Source: Pseudodesulfovibrio sp.
GTDB lineage: Bacteria; Desulfobacterota; Desulfovibrionia; Desulfovibrionales; Desulfovibrionaceae
Assembly: GCA_016342345.1 (NCBI GenBank)
Contig: JAEINO010000011.1
Location: forward strand, 1-64,000
DNA: 64,000 nucleotides
Direction of reading: 5' to 3'
Made by a program: the position numbers and the translations under genes. Below the pieces are notes generated by a model that was not told where the DNA came from, ran no database searches, and worked only from the letters and a program-made list of their open reading frames with translations. Positions 18,196 through 27,571 of this stretch are shown here, in pieces (the first letter of the stretch is position 1; each line of letters starts with the position of its first letter).

Positions 18196-18224
18196 ATATA
18201 CCCCGCCGAATAGGCGGGGTATAT
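18196..18224 (+). terminator. Hairpin closing the partner-switching operon
   Basis: Perfect 12-bp stem ATATACCCCGCC / GGCGGGGTATAT with GAATA loop, 3 nt after the kinase stop. The T-run comes only about 15 nt later, so termination may be less efficient or Rho-assisted. Confidence 0.65.
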
Positions 18225-18378
18225 TAAACAACTCGCTGTTTTTTTTGACAAAACACAATACCCCCCTCATTTTCATGCAAAAATAGTTGTCCTGTTTTTC
18301 AGTTTCCGTTGACGCAAATCGAAAAAACAGTGTAACAGATACTACAAGGCGGAAAATATCAACATGTGGGGGATAAAC

Positions 18379-18687
18379 ATGTTTGAGAAAGACCTGACGA
18401 AGAAAATGCAGGACGTGGTTTTGGAAGGGCGCATTCCCGCCAAGGACGTATGCCGCGAAATCAAGAAGCCGTATTCGACACTGCTTCGAGAGCTCAACCC
18501 ATTCGATTCTCACGCAAAGCTGGGTGCGGAAACCATGTTTGAAATCGTGAAGGTAACACATAATGTTGCCATTCTCGAATTCATGGCCCGCGAACTTGGG
18601 TACACGCTCATGCCGGTAGATGGTAACGGAACCCCGAAGCCTCACAAGGCAACCAAGCGCATGCGCCGCCAGGCTGCCACAATGTAG
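18379..18687 (+). CDS. Phage CII-like regulatory protein, paralogue 2
   Basis: 102 residues from ATG 18379, chosen by alignment with paralogue 1 (MFEKDLTKKMQ versus MFDRNVTKVVQ) and a GGGGGATAA ribosome-binding site; an ATG 15 bp upstream is less likely. Shared segments include KKPYSTLLRELNPFDSHAKLGAETMFEIVKVTHN. It carries an extra basic tail (PHKATKRMRRQA), which may aid DNA or RNA binding. Unlike paralogue 1, no sigma-54 promoter is seen; a TTGACG-N18-TAACAG sigma-70 candidate starts at 18309. No phage genes accompany it. A perfect inverted repeat terminates the unit. Confidence 0.72.
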   Translation: MFEKDLTKKMQDVVLEGRIPAKDVCREIKKPYSTLLRELNPFDSHAKLGAETMFEIVKVTHNVAILEFMARELGYTLMPVDGNGTPKPHKATKRMRRQAATM

Positions 18688-18721
18688 GCAACCCGACAGC
18701 TACACTCTCAGCCACACCATC

Positions 18722-18757
18722 ATCTCCCGGAGCATGAATTCGCTTGCTCCGGGAGAT
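18722..18757 (+). terminator. Strong inverted repeat after CII-like paralogue 2
   Basis: Stem ATCTCCCGGAGCA (18722-18734) / TGCTCCGGGAGAT (18745-18757), 13 bp perfect with a 10-nt loop, but no T-run. Either a factor-dependent terminator or a mRNA 3' end stabiliser. Confidence 0.5.
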
Positions 18758-18865
18758 CGGGTCTGCGCGATGAAAATCCGGGTACAACCATGGTTTGCAT
18801 TTTGACTTTTCAGTACAATTCGTTTTAATTGATGGTTGCACACAAACTCTCCAAGGAGGAAGGGC

Positions 18866-20131
18866 ATGTCCCAGGATACATTCAAAAAAGCACTCGCGGT
18901 TGGTCGCCCGCCTAATGTCGTCCAGAATTTTCCAAATTCCCAGGCACTCATCGTCAGTGGCAAGGTCATTGACCGCGCCATGATCGAAAAGGGCCAGGCC
19001 ATGACCATCGCAGCCAATGGCCGAAATATTTTCATCATTGAGGGCGCACTCAAAGCGGCCCAACGTGCCAACGCGGCCATCATCATTGAAATTGCACGCA
19101 GTGAAGCCACCTACTGTCCCACAACCCTGTGGAACATCGCCCGCAGAGTTGATTATCTCTGTAACAAACTCGGTATAACCGTGCCGGTTGCCGTCCACGC
19201 AGATCACTATTTCATGAAGAAATGGGACGATGTGGCCGTAGCCAAGGCCGAAATCCCATCCTTGTTCGATTCCGGCGTCACCTCCATAGCCATTGATGCC
19301 TCGCACATGACCGACGATCTCAACCTGCTCGCCAACCTGGAGGTCTCCTCCAGCATCCCGAGTTGGGCCGGTTACGAGACTGAAATCGGAGAAATCAAGG
19401 GAGCCTTCGGCCTGTCCACTCCGGTTGAAGCAAAATTCCTGTGCCAGGGACTCAATGCCCACGGCATGTGCCCCGACTGGATAGCACTGAACAACGGCAC
19501 CACTCACGGCATAGAGGCCTCTGGAACCGGCATTCAGGTTGGCCTGACTGCTGAAGTGCACGACGCGTTGGCACCATACGGTACATCAGGAGCACAGCAC
19601 GGCACCTCGGGCAACGACTCCGAACGTCTCAAGGAAATCGCTGCACAAACCCAGACCACCAAAGCCAATGTCGCCACGGCCCTCCAGATGATCTCCTGGG
19701 GCGTCAAGGTCAACGAATTCGGAAATGCCATCATGGAAGGCGATCGCTTCGCCAAGGTTCCCGGGGAAGGTCTCGACGACGCCCTTTGGGAAGAGATGGT
19801 CGCTTACGCCGACAAGGCCGGTTTCTCTGGCGGGGATTACAAAAAACTCAACCTGCCCTTTGAACGTCGTTGGCAGGGCCAGAGCCTGGACATTCGCAAC
19901 CGCATGGCAAGGGCTGTCGAAGATTTCGTCCACTACCTGCTCGTGGATGTATTCAACGCAGCAGATACTGCACCCATCGCTTACGACATTATCCTCAAGA
20001 ACAACTCTTATGATCTCGGCCCCAAAGTGGTGCAATTCGAGAATCCGGCAGAATGGACAGAGGACAAAATCAAGGCTAAGGCCGCAGCAATGGACACAGA
20101 TAAGGGCCCCGCAGGCGACTTCGACGACTAG
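18866..20131 (+). CDS. Class II fructose-bisphosphate aldolase family protein
   Basis: 421 residues from the ATG at 18866, which follows AAGGAGGAAGGGC. The class II aldolase zinc site is visible in VPVAVHADHYFMKK, with later SIAIDASH and NNGTTHGIEASG segments that match the phosphate/metal loops. It is longer than the classic E. coli enzyme (359) and belongs to the divergent long subgroup in some Deltaproteobacteria. Likely role is reversible cleavage of fructose-1,6-bisphosphate to DHAP and GAP in glycolysis/gluconeogenesis, though a related ketose-bisphosphate substrate is possible. It is a single gene bounded by hairpins on both sides. Confidence 0.83.
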   Translation: MSQDTFKKALAVGRPPNVVQNFPNSQALIVSGKVIDRAMIEKGQAMTIAANGRNIFIIEGALKAAQRANAAIIIEIARSEATYCPTTLWNIARRVDYLCNKLGITVPVAVHADHYFMKKWDDVAVAKAEIPSLFDSGVTSIAIDASHMTDDLNLLANLEVSSSIPSWAGYETEIGEIKGAFGLSTPVEAKFLCQGLNAHGMCPDWIALNNGTTHGIEASGTGIQVGLTAEVHDALAPYGTSGAQHGTSGNDSERLKEIAAQTQTTKANVATALQMISWGVKVNEFGNAIMEGDRFAKVPGEGLDDALWEEMVAYADKAGFSGGDYKKLNLPFERRWQGQSLDIRNRMARAVEDFVHYLLVDVFNAADTAPIAYDIILKNNSYDLGPKVVQFENPAEWTEDKIKAKAAAMDTDKGPAGDFDD

Positions 20132-20147
20132 ACCCGATTCAACAATA

Positions 20148-20193
20148 CAAAAAAAGGTTCCTGCCAACATCTGTTGGCAGGAACCTTTTTTTT
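20148..20193. terminator. Bidirectional terminator between aldolase and ychF
   Basis: Stem GGTTCCTGCCAAC / GTTGGCAGGAACC with ATCT loop, flanked by seven A and eight T, so it can terminate both convergent genes. Confidence 0.92.
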
Positions 20194-20236
20194 CAAGCGT
20201 CTTGATAAAAACTGATCCAAACTGAAAAAATACCGG

Positions 20237-21334
20237 CTAGACGTTGAACAAAAAGTGAACCACGTCCCCATCCTGCATGACGTACTCCTTGCCTTCAACA
20301 CGCAGAACACCCTCACTCCGACATTTCGCTTCGGAACCGTGCTCCACATATTTATCATAACCAACAATTTCAGCGCGGATGAAACCGCGTTCAAAATCAG
20401 TATGAATGACGCCTGCCGCCTGTGGTGCCTTGTCGCCGACGTTGATTGTCCAGGCACGGACTTCCTTTACGCCTGCCGTAAAATAACTGATAAGCCCCAA
20501 AGACTTGAAACCGGTACGAATAATCTGATGCAAACCAGATTCCTCAATGCCATATGATTCCATGAATTCCTGGTACTCTTCATCTTCGAGCCCAACCAAT
20601 TCCTCTTCCATGCGGGCAGAAATCTTGACAAATTCTGCACCACGTTCCTCGGCAAGAGCGCGCACACTTGCTACGTAGCCGTTATCTTCGGCCACACCTG
20701 CTTCATCCACATTGGCACAATAGATGACATTCTTGGCCGTGATCAGATGCAACTCGGCAATGAGTTCGGTAAAGGACTTGTTCTTTTCAGTAAAAGTACT
20801 GGCGGAATGCCCTTCGTCCATATGGGCAAGCAGCTTTTTTGCGACTTCGATTTTCGGAGCCAGCAGCTTGTCGCCCTTGAGTTGTTTTTCCATTCTCTCA
20901 AGCCGACTTTCCAGAACCTGCATGTCAGCCAGGATCAACTCGGTCTCGATAACGTCGATATCCCGCAACGGATCAACCGAATTGGAAACATGAATGACAT
21001 CGTCATCGTCAAAGCATCGCACAACGTGCAGTATGGCCTGAGTCTCACGGATATTTCCGAGAAACTTGTTTCCGAGGCCCTCACCCTTGCTGGCTCCGGC
21101 CACAAGACCGGCAATATCAACAAAATCCACGGTGGAACTTTGAACCCGCTGCGGCTTTACCAGATCGGACAGAACATCCAGACGGACGTCTGGAACCGGA
21201 ACAACAGCCTTGTTCGGTTCAATAGTGCAAAAGGCGTAGTTGGCACTCTCGGCATTTTGCGCCTTGGTGAGAGCGTTGAACAATGTGGATTTACCGACGT
21301 TGGGTAACCCAACGATACCTATACTAAGTGACAT
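20237..21334 (-). CDS. ychF: Redox-regulated ATPase/GTPase YchF (Obg-related)
   Basis: 365 residues from ATG 21334 (MSLSIGIVGLPNVGKSTLFN), preceded by CAGGAGCATGC; the longer frame lacks support. The P-loop is GLPNVGKST. The NKxD-equivalent region reads VIYCANVDE, as in ATP-preferring YchF/Ola1. A coiled-coil insert and a C-terminal TGS-like domain ending with EGKEYVMQDGDVVHFLFNV complete the family architecture at the usual length. YchF binds ribosomes and affects translation and stress responses. It stands alone between two terminators. Confidence 0.96.
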   Translation of the reverse strand: MSLSIGIVGLPNVGKSTLFNALTKAQNAESANYAFCTIEPNKAVVPVPDVRLDVLSDLVKPQRVQSSTVDFVDIAGLVAGASKGEGLGNKFLGNIRETQAILHVVRCFDDDDVIHVSNSVDPLRDIDVIETELILADMQVLESRLERMEKQLKGDKLLAPKIEVAKKLLAHMDEGHSASTFTEKNKSFTELIAELHLITAKNVIYCANVDEAGVAEDNGYVASVRALAEERGAEFVKISARMEEELVGLEDEEYQEFMESYGIEESGLHQIIRTGFKSLGLISYFTAGVKEVRAWTINVGDKAPQAAGVIHTDFERGFIRAEIVGYDKYVEHGSEAKCRSEGVLRVEGKEYVMQDGDVVHFLFNV

Positions 21335-21417
21335 GCATGCTCCTGAAAAATGAATTGCCAGGAGATTTTCCCGGCACGGGGCCACTCATTACCGCCCTTC
21401 ACGGCGGTATGCAAGCC

Positions 21418-21450
21418 AAAAAAAAAGAGTCCACCTGGGCGGACTCCTTT
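21418..21450 (-). terminator. Terminator of the GH65 fusion gene
   Basis: On the reverse strand GAGTCC-GCCCAGGT-GGACTC is followed by nine T (nine A at 21418-21426). A second small stem ACCGCC-CTTCAC-GGCGGT lies at 21391-21408, closer to ychF. Confidence 0.8.
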
Positions 21451-21464
21451 TTGGATGTTCGAAA

Positions 21465-24400
21465 TCATTTTTTCTTGGGTCGTTTCGCTTCCACCATCAT
21501 TCCGGGCTTGAGCTCGTACAACTTGCCGAATATTTCGACAGGCACAACCTTGTCACCCTTGTGATACGCGGTAACTCTCACTGAGCCTTGGTCCATGGCC
21601 AGATCAAACCATATTTTCTGCCAGATGAAACTGAACTTCATCTCACCCCAGTGGACCGGCAAGTCTGGGTCGAACTTCATAGGCGTGGACGACATGTTCA
21701 GCCCGGCAAAATCCTGCTTGATGACTTCAAGCGTTCCAGCCATGACGCCGGTATGCACACCCTCAATGGTAGTCCCCCCCTGGGTGTCGAAAATATCACT
21801 GTTCATGGCTTCCATGAACCATTCCCAGGAGACTTTGCTGGGATAAATATATTTGGATATGACTGCATGCACCACTTTGGAAAGGGTTGAACCATGGCTA
21901 GTACGCTTCTCGTAGAAATCATAGTTATCCTTGAGCAGCTTCAACGGATCATCAACCTTGTAACCTAGCTGATTCATGATACGGGCGACTTCCTCTGGCT
22001 CCAGTACATACCAGAGCATCAGGGTATCAGCCTGCTTGGCAACCTTGTAATGATCAGGGGAATCATTCTCGGCCTTGAGAATACGATCCATCCTGTGGAT
22101 GGAATAGAACCGCTTGCGATACCCTTCCCAGTCCAGTTCGTCCAAATCCATATAGCCATCAAACTGACTTATGATGCCATCGTCGGTAAGAACCACGTTG
22201 AGCTTGGTGGTCATGTCCTTCCACTTGACAAATTCCTCGTCTGTCACACCGATCTTCTGAATAATCTTGGTTTTGGACTTTGAAGGCAGTTCCTCCAGAA
22301 TTTTCAAAGTACGCTCAAGCAGCCAGACCACCATGATATTGGTATAGGCGTTGTCCTTGACACCCGGTTCCTTGTGACCAGGCAATCTCTCATGAAATTC
22401 ATCTGGTCCCATCACGCCGGAGATATGATATTTGCCCGTTGTCGAATCGAACTCGGCAATACCACCCCAGAAACGGGCGATATCGAGCATCATTTCCATG
22501 CCGTAATCCTTGAGGAAGGTGGTATCGCCGGTCCAGGCCACATACCGCCAGGTGTTGGCAAACACGGCAATGGAGACATGTCGTTGCCTGCGGGAAAGAT
22601 CCTCATCCCATTTCTTGGATTCAGGATTATAATGGACCTCCTGGGTTTCCTCGCTCCCATCATCAGCTGTCTGCCACGGGAACATCGCACCGATATAGCC
22701 GTTTTCCTTGGCATATTCTCGAGCAGCATCCAAACGATTATACCGATACATGAGAAGAGCCTTGGAAATATCCGGGAAATTGGAATCGAAAAATGGCAAT
22801 ATATACAATTCATCCCAAAAAATATGACCGCGATACGCCTCACCATGCAGACCACGCGCAGGCATGCCAGCATCCCGATTCACATTGTGAGGGCTGGCCG
22901 TGACCAACAGATGATAAATATGCAATCGGAGAACGCGTTGCACGAACCGATCTCCAGTGACACGGATGTCAGCCTTCTGCCACAGAGCCTTCCAGGACTT
23001 GGAATGAGGACCGAAAACGCCCTGGAATGTTTTGGCATTCTTTAATCCATCCAGGCACATATCCTTGAGATCTCCAGGTTCCTTGTCCAGAGAAGTTCTG
23101 ACATATACATACTTTTCAAGAGTGTAATTGTTGTTCTCCATGGCCATGACCTGCATTTCCTCAGTGACCTTGGCCTTGTCCTGATGAATTTCCTTGCGCA
23201 CATCCAACGGTTTACCATCCTGTAGCATCACGGACTTTGATGCCATGACAATCTGGTAACGCGAATGCGTCGTTTCCATATGGAGAAAAATGCCATCCCC
23301 GGCCTTGCCACCGGACACTCGGCACAAATGATGAATATTAAGCTTGGAATATCGTGCCACACCGTTGTTTTCGACATTGCCATCAATTGATGAACGGAAG
23401 GTGATTTTTGAAGAATAATTGAGAGGAGTCAGGTCAAACTTGAGGGCACACAAATTCCCATCGGCCATTGATACGACACGGCGGGACGCAATACGGGTAA
23501 TACGCCCGACCTTGTCCTTGACCACCATGTCGCGCTCCATCACACCAGCTCGCATGTTCAACCGGTGTGAATAGCTAAGAATCTCCATGGACAGAGGGCT
23601 GATGAACTCACCGGATCCGATCTTGAATTCAACAGGCAACCAGTTGGGACAATTGACAAAGTCATTATTCCAGATATCACGGCCCTTAATTTTGCTCGGC
23701 GTCTTGTTGAAAATACCCGAAATATACGTACCAGGATAAAAATAATATGAAGAGCACTCACACTCGTAGGCTCCACGTGTGCCAAGATACCCGTTGCCGA
23801 CCGTAGTCAAGGTCTCTCGCAATTTCTCGTCACCGGGATCAAACCCGGAATAGGTCAGGTACCACTCGTCAGTGGCCATGCCAGTCTCAAACCAATCCTG
23901 AAGATCTTCAACGGTTATCTCACCCAAGTCCGAAACAACTCGATCAGCACCAAAACGCATGAGCAATTCGCCCTGCACATTACGAGCGATGCCAAGGGTC
24001 ATTCCGAAATTTCCGGCACGACCTGCCTGGACACCGGAAATTGCATCCTCGACAACCACGCATTCACCGGGCATGAGTCCCATGTTCTTTGCCGCAGTAA
24101 CAAAAATATCCGGCTCCGGCTTGCCCTTGAGATCCATATCTGCGGAAACTACGCCGTCCACCTGGGTTTCAAAGACATTTTCAAGCCCGGCCAATTGCAG
24201 AACCAACTGACAGTTACGGCTTGAAGTGGCAACACCGACATGAATACCCTGCTCTTTCAATTCATTAATGAGGGCAACAGATGTCTTGAAGACTTCCGGT
24301 CCCTCGCGCCTGAGAATCTCCTGATACAGATCATTTTTACGATTTCCAACGCCGCAAATGGAATCCATGCTTGCCGGATCATTCGGATCTCCCGGGGGCA

Positions 24401-24638
24401 GGCGCACGTTACGGGATTTGATAAAACTCAGCACACCCTCGAACCGAGGTTTGCCATCCACGTAGTTGTGATAGTCGTTACTCGGATCAAAAGGCTCGAA
24501 TGGAACATTTTTTTCTTCAGCACGAAGCTTCAAGAATTCATTAAATGCGGTTTCCCAAGCCTGGGCATGCACGGCTGCAGTGCGAGTTATAACTCCATCC
24601 AAATCGAATATGACGCCTTTGAGTGTGATTGCTGACAC
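21465..24638 (-). CDS. Bifunctional beta-phosphoglucomutase / GH65 sugar phosphorylase fusion
   Basis: 1057 residues, GTG start with AAGGAG upstream. Residues 1-250 are a HAD beta-phosphoglucomutase domain: GVIFDLDGVITRTA at the start, VATSSRN in motif II and VVEDAISGVQAG in motif III. Residues 260-1050 are a family 65 glycoside hydrolase: GYLGTRGAYE, RGHIFWDELYILPF, and GVMGPDEFHE with the catalytic acid Glu. GH65 phosphorylases split trehalose, maltose, kojibiose or nigerose with phosphate to glucose and beta-glucose-1-phosphate; the fused mutase would make glucose-6-phosphate directly. The exact disaccharide cannot be assigned. It is 43 bp downstream of a HAD sugar-phosphatase-like gene. 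Confidence 0.88.
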   Translation of the reverse strand: MSAITLKGVIFDLDGVITRTAAVHAQAWETAFNEFLKLRAEEKNVPFEPFDPSNDYHNYVDGKPRFEGVLSFIKSRNVRLPPGDPNDPASMDSICGVGNRKNDLYQEILRREGPEVFKTSVALINELKEQGIHVGVATSSRNCQLVLQLAGLENVFETQVDGVVSADMDLKGKPEPDIFVTAAKNMGLMPGECVVVEDAISGVQAGRAGNFGMTLGIARNVQGELLMRFGADRVVSDLGEITVEDLQDWFETGMATDEWYLTYSGFDPGDEKLRETLTTVGNGYLGTRGAYECECSSYYFYPGTYISGIFNKTPSKIKGRDIWNNDFVNCPNWLPVEFKIGSGEFISPLSMEILSYSHRLNMRAGVMERDMVVKDKVGRITRIASRRVVSMADGNLCALKFDLTPLNYSSKITFRSSIDGNVENNGVARYSKLNIHHLCRVSGGKAGDGIFLHMETTHSRYQIVMASKSVMLQDGKPLDVRKEIHQDKAKVTEEMQVMAMENNNYTLEKYVYVRTSLDKEPGDLKDMCLDGLKNAKTFQGVFGPHSKSWKALWQKADIRVTGDRFVQRVLRLHIYHLLVTASPHNVNRDAGMPARGLHGEAYRGHIFWDELYILPFFDSNFPDISKALLMYRYNRLDAAREYAKENGYIGAMFPWQTADDGSEETQEVHYNPESKKWDEDLSRRQRHVSIAVFANTWRYVAWTGDTTFLKDYGMEMMLDIARFWGGIAEFDSTTGKYHISGVMGPDEFHERLPGHKEPGVKDNAYTNIMVVWLLERTLKILEELPSKSKTKIIQKIGVTDEEFVKWKDMTTKLNVVLTDDGIISQFDGYMDLDELDWEGYRKRFYSIHRMDRILKAENDSPDHYKVAKQADTLMLWYVLEPEEVARIMNQLGYKVDDPLKLLKDNYDFYEKRTSHGSTLSKVVHAVISKYIYPSKVSWEWFMEAMNSDIFDTQGGTTIEGVHTGVMAGTLEVIKQDFAGLNMSSTPMKFDPDLPVHWGEMKFSFIWQKIWFDLAMDQGSVRVTAYHKGDKVVPVEIFGKLYELKPGMMVEAKRPKKK

Positions 24639-24680
24639 GGATCGCTCCTTGATTCTGGAGTTAAACTCTCTGCATTGGGC

Positions 24681-25877
24681 CTATATCGTGCCCAGTATCG
24701 TTACCAGCATGTCGGGCTCAGGCACGATAACCGCGCTGGGGGACAGACCTCGAACCCGCACTGCAAGTTCTTCCTTTTTGGTCACGTAAATAGCCAATGA
24801 TTCCGTGGACATTTCCAATGCGGTTTCGAGCATGGGCACATCGCTTCCGGTGTCGCCGCATATCAGATGCGGCCCTCGGAACATCTCAAATTCCATCTCG
24901 GCATTGAGATATTCAACGCCATCGCCCTTGTCGAAATCCTTGAGTCCATCGTCGGATGTCTCAACGGTCAGAATAATTTCAACGTCCAAACCAGTGTCCT
25001 CAATACGGAAATTCTTCTTGTCCGGGTCCACCTCGGCGACCAGTGCCTCAATGGTTTCCAGAAACGCACTGGACTCCTCATCCGGAATGGAATTGCCTAT
25101 GTCCTGACGGGCAACGGTAGACTGACCGAACTTGAACTGAAGCCCGGAACCGATAAGCGTATATTTTTCGTATTCCGACCTCGACAACAACGTCTGAAGT
25201 CGAGCATTGAGCATTTCGATGGCCGTCTGTTTTTCTGACGGAATGGGCAGCCTGCGAATACGCCCTTCAAGGTCAAGGCATTCCCGCCCCTTGGATGCGG
25301 CATAGTATATTTTCCCTTCCGGATTAACACTGATCCCGATCAATCCATCCAGTGGGGCTGAAGTCAGGATCACTGCCCTTTGTGCCTTGTTCATGGCAAA
25401 GCGGGAAAAAAACACCGCGTTGTATATGGATTGAACCGATGTGAGATACCGGGCGCAATAGTTGTTGATTGTGCCATCCCGATCTGAAATCAGGCAGTTC
25501 AGATCCACACCTGAAAGCAGATCGTGTCCGGCACGAACATGCTCATCAAAATCCTCATGCAAATCAGAGAGAAATTCCAGAAACGTCTCCTCGCCCTCCT
25601 CCAGATAGAAGAGATCCTTTTGCGTCTCATTGATTTCATAATCCATATCAAGCTCTATGATCCGCTCTCCCCCGAGGGACAGCACCCGTTTGCCATCAAG
25701 TTCAGGCACATCCTCCAGAGAAGCCAGGGCATTTTTCAAGGAAAGGATCACATCCCCGGAAACATCACCCCCATCCAGAATAGCCTGCACGGCATTGAAG
25801 CGTACCTGTCTTGTCGCTCCCATGAGTGCATAGAAATCCTTGAGTGTCTTCAATTCCGTCCGCTTGATATTCCGCAT
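24681..25877 (-). CDS. HAD-superfamily sugar-phosphatase-like protein (trehalose-phosphatase-type)
   Basis: 398 residues. The HAD catalytic motif is LISDRDGTINNY (Asp-x-Asp-Gly-Thr) near residue 130, a VILTSAPL motif II follows, and LICGDTGSDVPML near 350 gives the magnesium-binding motif IV. A helical N-terminal region of about 120 residues precedes the core. It resembles OtsB/mannosyl-phosphoglycerate phosphatase-type enzymes, but is longer than OtsB. Together with the GH65 fusion downstream it suggests a unit handling trehalose or a similar glucoside, as compatible solute or reserve. No OtsA-like glucosyltransferase is in the window. Substrate assignment is inference. Confidence 0.65.
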   Translation of the reverse strand: MRNIKRTELKTLKDFYALMGATRQVRFNAVQAILDGGDVSGDVILSLKNALASLEDVPELDGKRVLSLGGERIIELDMDYEINETQKDLFYLEEGEETFLEFLSDLHEDFDEHVRAGHDLLSGVDLNCLISDRDGTINNYCARYLTSVQSIYNAVFFSRFAMNKAQRAVILTSAPLDGLIGISVNPEGKIYYAASKGRECLDLEGRIRRLPIPSEKQTAIEMLNARLQTLLSRSEYEKYTLIGSGLQFKFGQSTVARQDIGNSIPDEESSAFLETIEALVAEVDPDKKNFRIEDTGLDVEIILTVETSDDGLKDFDKGDGVEYLNAEMEFEMFRGPHLICGDTGSDVPMLETALEMSTESLAIYVTKKEELAVRVRGLSPSAVIVPEPDMLVTILGTI

Positions 25878-25888
25878 GACTTTCCCTC

Positions 25889-27298
25889 TCAGTACGTGAC
25901 CTGAACCGTATAATTAACAACCGTTCCCGCGCCATCCTTGGACGGAGGCAAATCAGCAAGATCGAATTCTATGGTTCCAGAATCAATCTGCTTGAATTTC
26001 CGATCTGCCTCAAGTATTTTCCACTGACCATGAAACGACTCACGCAACGTGAGACTCTGGGCAGTCGCCTTGGCATTCGTTGCAGTGATGCTCCACGCGA
26101 CTTCATAGGAATTCTTTCCTGTTTTCTGATAGGACGACTGACTGCGCTCCACAGCGACATCAAAAGACCGACCAAGAGCCAATCGAACCTCGCCACCTGT
26201 TGCTATGTGGGATAATCCCGATTCGCCTGCAAGCAACTGAACCCCGTCCGAAGTGGGCATGAACACGCGCACCAACCCTCCGGGCATGGGACGACCAAGA
26301 TTGTTTTTGGCAACATTCCCAAATTTTAGAGCCGACTCAACATCCTGCTTCAATTCACCGCTTTGCTGACCTCCACCTGTCGTAAAACGACTGACAAGCT
26401 CCTGCTCGACCTTGACATTGGACGCAGAAAACAGGCTTATCTGCCGGGTACCCATAGGAGCAAGCGTAACAGGTCTGGCAACGTCATAGACATGATATTG
26501 AGAAAAAGACTTCTCGACCGACTGCGCAGAACCACCCACCATGTCGGAAGATTCCATCACCATCATGCGCTTTGCCTGATAATTCGTTCTGCCCGATGGA
26601 GCACGCTGAACATCGCCCGCCACCAGATGGACTTCTGCCCCCTGAAAATCGCTGCCAGAGGTGTTGGTCAAGGTTGCCCACGCTTCGAGACTGGCAGTAT
26701 CGCCTTTGGCACCGACAGTCAGGGTATAATCTGCACGCCAGTTAAGGCCATCCATAAGGTATTGCAATGCAACGTCCTTCTTGGTAGCGGCCTTGTTTTT
26801 CGTCGTCAGGGTCAGGACTGGTTCGGCATCAAGTCCCATGGGCAATTCAGGAAGCAGAAGCGCTTCGTAATCACCCACGTACACTTCGTTGCCCACGAGA
26901 AATATAGGCTTGTCAATGTTGGCAACGAGTTTGGCCTTGCGCAAGATGCGTGCATTGGCGTCAGCCGGATCGGGCAAAATGACGGTCAATTCCTTGCCCA
27001 CATATTTGTCGAGCAGATTCTTCGATGTAATGGGATTGTAGCTGTACTGTAGATCATACACGACCATATCTCGCGCCATGACACGGACCGAGGTTGGATC
27101 GAGCGTGGCCGGCACATCCTTGATAACAACGCTGGCCAACCCCTTGGGCAGAGTCACGGAACGGACCTCTTTTACCAAGGCCCTGCCGGAATTGTAAATG
27201 GCAACAAACGAGCCTTTTCCGGTGGCCTGCACTGGGCCAACCATAATCGAGACAAGAAAGACAAGAGCAAACAAAATAGTTAATTTCAGCCGGTTCAT
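25889..27298 (-). CDS. Secreted DUF4139-domain protein
   Basis: 469 residues from ATG 27298, after a GGAGG site; the frame can extend upstream without a better site. A signal peptide runs to about GPVQATGKG. The N-terminal region FVAIYNSGRALVKEVRSVTLPKG and later LNWRADYTLTVGA, FQGAEVHLVAGD and SLTLRESFHGQWKI match DUF4139 (beta-rich, mucoidy-inhibitor-like). It should be periplasmic or surface-exposed; biochemical function is unknown. Stop is 11 bp upstream of the HAD gene start, so it probably heads the three-gene unit with the sugar enzymes. Confidence 0.78.
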   Translation of the reverse strand: MNRLKLTILFALVFLVSIMVGPVQATGKGSFVAIYNSGRALVKEVRSVTLPKGLASVVIKDVPATLDPTSVRVMARDMVVYDLQYSYNPITSKNLLDKYVGKELTVILPDPADANARILRKAKLVANIDKPIFLVGNEVYVGDYEALLLPELPMGLDAEPVLTLTTKNKAATKKDVALQYLMDGLNWRADYTLTVGAKGDTASLEAWATLTNTSGSDFQGAEVHLVAGDVQRAPSGRTNYQAKRMMVMESSDMVGGSAQSVEKSFSQYHVYDVARPVTLAPMGTRQISLFSASNVKVEQELVSRFTTGGGQQSGELKQDVESALKFGNVAKNNLGRPMPGGLVRVFMPTSDGVQLLAGESGLSHIATGGEVRLALGRSFDVAVERSQSSYQKTGKNSYEVAWSITATNAKATAQSLTLRESFHGQWKILEADRKFKQIDSGTIEFDLADLPPSKDGAGTVVNYTVQVTY

Positions 27299-27571
27299 CA
27301 GGCCTCCGAGGTTCCAACATGTGCTCATTCAGACGATAGTACTCAGTAGATAGCACCGACTTTACACAGCCATATTGATTATTGCAAAAAAATAACGAAA
27401 TTTTTCCAGACCACAGTGCCCAAATTCATCATTGGGCATCGCATGGGTCAAACTCATTTCAAAGAAAGAAACAGGAACATTTCTGCATAGTTCATTCAAT
27501 AGGAACTCCTGCAACTTTCTTACAGGTCCCCCTCGTCAAAAGTCTAGATTTTTGCTAAGGAATATTCACTC

